Shown here: piece after piece, positions 5,925 through 9,000 of the stretch
How the letters are laid out: every line of letters starts with the position of its first letter
How positions within the stretch are numbered: the stretch's first letter is position 1
Assembly: GCA_035706585.1 (NCBI GenBank)
Contig: DASSUW010000408.1
Coordinates: forward strand, 1-9,000
DNA: 9,000 nt
Reading direction: 5' to 3'
Origin: DASSUW01 sp035706585
GTDB taxonomy: Bacteria > Actinomycetota > Thermoleophilia > Solirubrobacterales > Solirubrobacteraceae
The notes under the pieces: model-generated
Seen by the model: the letters and a program-made list of their open reading frames with translations, nothing else
The model's database searches: none
Told to the model about the DNA's origin: nothing
Position numbers and translations under genes: made by a program

Positions 5925-6815
5925 TCAGCGCCGGCAGGCGCGGTACGTGCGCGTGCCGATGTAGAGGCGGCCGCCGCGGACCTTCGCCGCCACGGTGACC
6001 GTCGCGCGCTTGCGCAGACGCTTGAGCGTGACGGCCTTGCGGAGCTTCTTGCCCTTGCGGTGCGCCTTGATCCTGCCGTTCACGGCGACGGTCGCGGACT
6101 TGAGCTTCGTCCCCGCCGGCGCCTTGATCTTGAACCTGAGCTTCCCGCGCTTGTAGCACTTGCCGGACGCCGGCAGCCCGAGCACGGTCGCCGTGTCGAC
6201 CGGCACCGGCGTAGGCGTAGGCGTCGGCGTCGGGGTGACCTTCGGCGTCGTCGGCGTGGGCTTCGGCTTGGTGGGCGTCGAGACGGTGACGGTGCTCGCC
6301 CGCCACTCGAACCCGAGGCTCAGCCCCGCGCCCTGGTAGTCGTTGTCGTTCCCGCCGCCCTCGGGAAGGATCGCCGTGAAGAGGTAGTGCCGCTGCTGGC
6401 CGGCGCCGAACGTCCCGAGCGCCACCCCGTCCAAGTCGGCCGGGTGGCCGGCGAAGACCTCCTGGGGATGGCCGGCGTTGGTGATGTCGAGCAGCCTGAG
6501 GTCCACCCGCTCGGACAGCAGGCCGCCGTTCGGCCCCGGCGTGTCGACCACGCCGGCCGCGCGAACCGTGAACGCTCCCGCGACGTCGCCGGAGTTGCCG
6601 ATCGTCACGGTGCCGGACACGCCTTGGCCCGGCCGCATGGCGGTCGCGCTGAACAGCGCCTGGCCGGCACGCGAGTTGGCGATCGTCACGGCGCCCGAGA
6701 CGTTCTCGAGCTCGATCATCGAGCCCGGCTCCCCGCGGCCGGGCGCCGCGAACGCCAGGCAGACGGCGCCGACGGCCATCGCCAGGGACGTGAGCAGGAC
6801 GGCGCTGGAGCGCAT
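5925..6815 (-). CDS. TasA/CalY-like secreted protein with Pro-Thr linker and polybasic tail
   Basis: A 296-residue exported protein in three parts. A signal peptide (about 1-24) is followed by a beta-sandwich at 35-173. Its phrases FSATAMRPGQGVSGTVTIGNSG (split here as residues 55-64 and 65-76) and the YLFTAILP...NDYQG...LGFEWRA pattern (144-173) match the TasA/CalY (camelysin) layout of a PG-turn, an NxG turn and a closing F-x-W strand. Next is a Thr-Pro linker (180-206), then about 90 residues very rich in Lys and Arg (217-296), with Cys220 and Cys294 perhaps forming a disulfide. The tail might hold the protein to acidic wall polymers, which is inference. The ATG overlaps the stop of the upstream gene (TGATG), so translational coupling is likely. 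It is probably a fibre subunit or anchor processed by the signal peptidase encoded two genes upstream, although its signal peptide is less typical of SipW clients than its neighbour's. Confidence 0.82.
   Translation of the reverse strand: MRSSAVLLTSLAMAVGAVCLAFAAPGRGEPGSMIELENVSGAVTIANSRAGQALFSATAMRPGQGVSGTVTIGNSGDVAGAFTVRAAGVVDTPGPNGGLLSERVDLRLLDITNAGHPQEVFAGHPADLDGVALGTFGAGQQRHYLFTAILPEGGGNDNDYQGAGLSLGFEWRASTVTVSTPTKPKPTPTTPKVTPTPTPTPTPVPVDTATVLGLPASGKCYKRGKLRFKIKAPAGTKLKSATVAVNGRIKAHRKGKKLRKAVTLKRLRKRATVTVAAKVRGGRLYIGTRTYRACRR
6201..6278 (-). repeat. Hexamer-like repeat encoding a Thr-Pro linker
   Basis: On the plus strand the unit GGCGTM (M = A or C) is repeated in tandem at about 6208-6232 and returns in broken form to 6278. 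It encodes the Thr-Pro/Lys-Pro linker (residues 180-206) between the beta-sandwich and the basic tail. Four to five TP pairs are nearly perfect, so slippage could change linker length between strains. Confidence 0.7.
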
Positions 6816-8260
6816 CAGAAGTCCACGTCCGTTCCGGACTCGGTCACCGTCGCGGTGCTGCTCGCGTGGCCCGTCAGATCCCGCGCGCCCGCGGACGGCA
6901 CCCACGTCATCGTCGTCGCGCCGAACACGGTGTTCACCGCGCCGGAGATCCACGACCCGAGCGTGATCGTGATCGAGCCGGCGCTCTGGGTCATGGTTGC
7001 GTTGAACTCGGTGGTGCTGGTCACGTAGTTGCCCCCGAGCTTGAGATCGGCCGCGGTGGACACCAGGTTGAGCCGCGTCGTGCCGGCGGCGTCGAGGAAG
7101 TCCATCTGGTCGTTCGTCCCGGCCTCGGTGATCCGCACCCGCACGGCCTGCGATCCGCCCGTCCAGCCGGTCAGCACCGAGGCCGGCGCGATCGGCTCGG
7201 TCCACGTCAGCCGCACCCAGTCGCCGGCCTCGAGCAGGCCCACCGTCGCACCGCCGTTGCCGGCCTGGACGTCGGTCCCCCGCGGCGGGTTGTCGATCGT
7301 GATCGTGCTCGGCGGGCTGGTGGTCTTCACGCCCGCGTTGTTCTCCACCACGATGCGGATGCTGTACGTGCCGTCCGCGACCTGCGCACTGTCGCCGGAG
7401 CACGTGTACGGCGCGCTCGTGTCGCGGCAGAACTCGTACCACGCGCCGCCGTAGAGCGCCTCGAAGGCGACGTACTTGATGCCGGAGCCGTCATCCTGGG
7501 CGTCGGCGGTCATGGTCACGTTGCCGGTGCCGGTCGGCGGGACCGTCGGCGTCGCGGTCGGCGGCGAGTTGTCGATCTTGCGCGTGATCGCGGTCGTCTG
7601 CGCCGTGTGGCCCCCGAGGTCGGTCGCGACGGCGCGCAGCTCGCGATCGCCGTCGGGCAGCGCCGTGGTGTCGAGCGTGCAGTTCTGCGGGTTGGACGTG
7701 CCCGTGCAGATCGTCGTCCAGCTCCCCGCGCCGACGGCACGCTGCTGGATCTTCACCGACTGCAGGCCGCCGCTCGCGTTCGCGGTCGTGGCGGAGAGCG
7801 GCTCGGAACCGCTCATCGCGCCCGGGTCGGCGAGCGTGACCGAGAGCGTGTAGTTGTCGACCACGCGCGCCGCCACCGTCGAGGACCGCGAGTAGCCGGC
7901 GGCGTCGGTCGCGGTCGCGCGCACGTCGTAGCTGTCGTCGGCGATCGCGGTCGTGTTCCACGCGCACGTGTAGGGGGCGGCGTTGTCGGTGCAGAGCGTG
8001 ACCCAGTCGCTCGTGTTGGTGGGCGCGGCCTGGAAGACGACCGCGGCGACGCCGCGGTCCGACGACGCGCCGGCGCTGAGGGCGACCGCGCCGGCGAGCG
8101 GGCTGCTGACGCTGTCGAGGCTCACGACGACCGTGTTGAAGTCGGCGGCGGCCGCGAACGACGACGTCGTGCTCGAGGTCGCGGTGAAGTCGGCTCCCGA
8201 GGCCGTCACGCCGCCGGCGAGCGCGAGCGCGAGCAGGGCGGTCAGGACCGGACGGCTCAT
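6815..8260 (-). CDS. SipW-type signal protein with three Ig-like repeats
   Basis: A 481-residue surface protein. The N-terminus (hydrophobic 4-20, then SGADFTATSSTTSSFAAAAD at 21-40) follows the pattern of SipW-dependent substrates: a Gly-rich core, an A-x-F-T, and an F-x-A before the first strand. Three Ig-like repeats follow at about 43-136, 138-231 and 235-324. Each has a strand ending W-x-x-(L/I/F)C, a C-x8-C pair (90/99, 185/194, 278/287), a D-(G/D)-(S/D/T)-Y-like turn and a final VDN/IDN. The last 150 residues form a separate beta-rich domain with WTEPIAP (353-359), SITITLGSWIS (429-439) and a Thr/Ser-rich end, resembling bacterial Ig-like SbsA-type or cell-wall domains. The ATG at 8260 overlaps the signal peptidase stop as ATGA. 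An extension upstream to 8296 lies inside the peptidase gene and would add a Gly-rich leader with no SipW logic. Probably a surface adhesin or matrix component. Confidence 0.85.
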   Translation of the reverse strand: MSRPVLTALLALALAGGVTASGADFTATSSTTSSFAAAADFNTVVVSLDSVSSPLAGAVALSAGASSDRGVAAVVFQAAPTNTSDWVTLCTDNAAPYTCAWNTTAIADDSYDVRATATDAAGYSRSSTVAARVVDNYTLSVTLADPGAMSGSEPLSATTANASGGLQSVKIQQRAVGAGSWTTICTGTSNPQNCTLDTTALPDGDRELRAVATDLGGHTAQTTAITRKIDNSPPTATPTVPPTGTGNVTMTADAQDDGSGIKYVAFEALYGGAWYEFCRDTSAPYTCSGDSAQVADGTYSIRIVVENNAGVKTTSPPSTITIDNPPRGTDVQAGNGGATVGLLEAGDWVRLTWTEPIAPASVLTGWTGGSQAVRVRITEAGTNDQMDFLDAAGTTRLNLVSTAADLKLGGNYVTSTTEFNATMTQSAGSITITLGSWISGAVNTVFGATTMTWVPSAGARDLTGHASSTATVTESGTDVDF

Positions 8261-8793
8261 GCCGCCGCCTCCGCCAGCGCGCCGAGCCGGCGCCACAGGC
8301 CGGCGAGGCTGAAGCCGGCGATCAGCAGCGCCGGGAACGCGATCACGACCAGCCGCACGTCGCGCCGGCCGAGCGCCGTCAGCACATAGCCCGCGTACGG
8401 CACGCCGGCGCGCACGCGCGCCTGCGTCGGACGGTCGAGCCGGAACGTCCAGCCGTCGGCGACCGGGTTGGCGTCGCCCTTGGTGCGGAACACCCGGACG
8501 CCGGCCGCATCACGCCCGATCCAGGAGATGCGGTGCGTGATCAGGTGATCGCCGGCCGGCGGGAGGTACGTGATGACGTCACCCACGCGCAGTGCGCCCA
8601 CCGGCACGACCTCGTCGAGCACCAGCGACCCCTTGTCGTAGGTGCCGGTCATCGAGCCGGAGACGATCGCGTAGCGCTGCCAGCCGAGGGCGGCCGGCAC
8701 GAGCACGAGCGCGGCGGCCACGAGCGCGAGTGCGAACGCCGCGCCGGTCGCGATGCGACCGGCGCGGCGGCGCGTCCCCTTCGTTCCCGCCAT
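8257..8793 (-). CDS. sipW: SipW/ER-type signal peptidase I
   Basis: A 178-residue membrane protease that removes signal peptides from exported proteins. The first transmembrane helix is at about 16-36, with the active site outside the membrane. The catalytic serine lies in VSGSM (44-48, Ser47). The general base is His87 in ITHRI (85-89), not Lys, which marks the archaeal/ER (SipW) type rather than the LepB type. The TKGDANP segment (104-110) supplies Asp107, with Asp113 nearby. A second hydrophobic helix closes the chain (about 148-168). Length fits SipW proteins (about 180-200). The start has a GGGA-type ribosome site a few bases upstream of the ATG. Its stop overlaps the start of the Ig-repeat protein (ATGA), and a TasA/CalY-like gene ends 22 bases upstream, so it is probably a dedicated protease for its neighbours, as in the Bacillus tapA-sipW-tasA operon. 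Confidence 0.93.
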   Translation of the reverse strand: MAGTKGTRRRAGRIATGAAFALALVAAALVLVPAALGWQRYAIVSGSMTGTYDKGSLVLDEVVPVGALRVGDVITYLPPAGDHLITHRISWIGRDAAGVRVFRTKGDANPVADGWTFRLDRPTQARVRAGVPYAGYVLTALGRRDVRLVVIAFPALLIAGFSLAGLWRRLGALAEAAA

Positions 8794-8815
8794 GGCCGTC
8801 CCTGGCCCGATCCGC

Positions 8816-9000
8816 CTATGCGGCGTTGAAGTCGAAAGCGGCGGTCGCGCTGTCGCCCTGGTAGGCGTCGTCGGCGCTGGCGTCGAGCGCGACCCGGAAC
8901 TCGTACCGGTGCTTGACGGCGGGGTCGTAGGTGCCGAGCGTGGTCGTCCCCATCGCCGCCAGCGTGCCCGTGTACTGCGTGACGTCGTCGCCGTCGCCGC
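8816..9000 (-). CDS. TasA/CalY-like fibre protein, C-terminal part only
   Basis: The last 60 residues of a protein whose beginning lies beyond the window edge. It reads ...TLGTYDPAVKHRYEFRVALDASADDAYQGDSATAAFDFNAA-stop, given here in pieces for clarity: HRYEFRVALD, then DDAYQGDSAT, then AFDFNAA. The Tyr-x-Phe strand, the D-x-x-YQG turn and the closing F-x-F-x-A strand are the end of the camelysin/TasA fold and match the same part of the protein at 5925-6815. There is no basic tail, so it may be the main fibre subunit, with the other gene the anchor form. TAG stop at 8818-8816. The 22-base gap to the signal peptidase gene suggests one transcript. Identification rests on about one third of a typical subunit. 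Confidence 0.8.
   Translation of the reverse strand, partial: GDGDDVTQYTGTLAAMGTTTLGTYDPAVKHRYEFRVALDASADDAYQGDSATAAFDFNAA

Noticed and set aside
4772..5998. Long plus-strand frame opposite the PLP enzyme.
   Set aside because: Arg/Ala/Gln-rich shadow; the minus strand gives an unmistakable BioF-family protein.
6202..6290. Tandem GGCGT-like units considered as a CRISPR-like or regulatory repeat.
   Set aside because: They are in frame with and fully explained by the Thr-Pro linker codons of the fibre-like protein; there are no spacers.
6866..8389. Long plus-strand frame opposite the Ig-repeat protein and signal peptidase.
   Set aside because: Composition is Arg/Ala/Gly with no fold signature, and the minus strand has clear Ig repeats and a catalytic Ser-His-Asp set.
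1..9000. tRNA, rRNA, insertion sequences, transposase or integrase genes, attachment sites and CRISPR arrays.
   Set aside because: No sequence with cloverleaf or conserved rRNA character, no terminal inverted repeats and no such protein motifs were found by eye.

Overview
The window is about 70% G+C or higher, with dense, strongly GC3-biased coding on both strands. Leaderless-looking starts, an F420-dependent luciferase-like oxidoreductase, tandem cupins and basic C-terminal tails on secreted proteins suggest a high-GC actinobacterium, most like the Solirubrobacterales/Thermoleophilia. The lineage is inferred from style, not from a marker gene.

Left part (1-4615). A minus-strand secreted protein with propeller-like repeats (265-1365) diverges from a plus-strand pair of small cupins (1429-1932 and 1929-2315) joined by an ATGA overlap. 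Next come a 76-residue two-helix membrane protein (2406-2636) with a strong Shine-Dalgarno, and a TIGR03620-like F420-dependent oxidoreductase. The oxidoreductase frame has no ATG, GTG or TTG at its expected N-terminus and appears to begin at ATC (2699). A secreted cysteine-rich protein (3689-4615) with a recognisable promoter and a DUF6636-like C-terminal half ends this part.

Right part (4643-9000, all minus strand, so read from right to left). The last 60 codons of a TasA/CalY-like fibre protein (8816-9000) are followed by a SipW/ER-type signal peptidase I with a Ser-His-Asp active site (8257-8793). Then come a protein with a SipW-type signal region and three Ig-like repeats (6815-8260), and a second TasA/CalY-like protein with a Pro-Thr linker and a Lys/Arg-rich tail (5925-6815). 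The last three genes are joined by overlapping stop and start codons (ATGA, TGATG), so peptidase and substrates are probably translated together. The set looks like a dedicated surface-fibre or matrix export module, known best from Bacillus (tapA-sipW-tasA) but here in an actinobacterial form with Ig and polybasic parts.

Downstream, after an imperfect hairpin, lies a PLP enzyme of the BioF/alpha-oxoamine synthase family (4643-5866). It keeps the Schiff-base lysine but has lost the residues equivalent to E. coli BioF Asn47, His207 and Arg349, so biotin synthesis is doubtful. The strongest leads are the SipW-fibre module, the altered BioF paralogue and the apparent AUC start codon.
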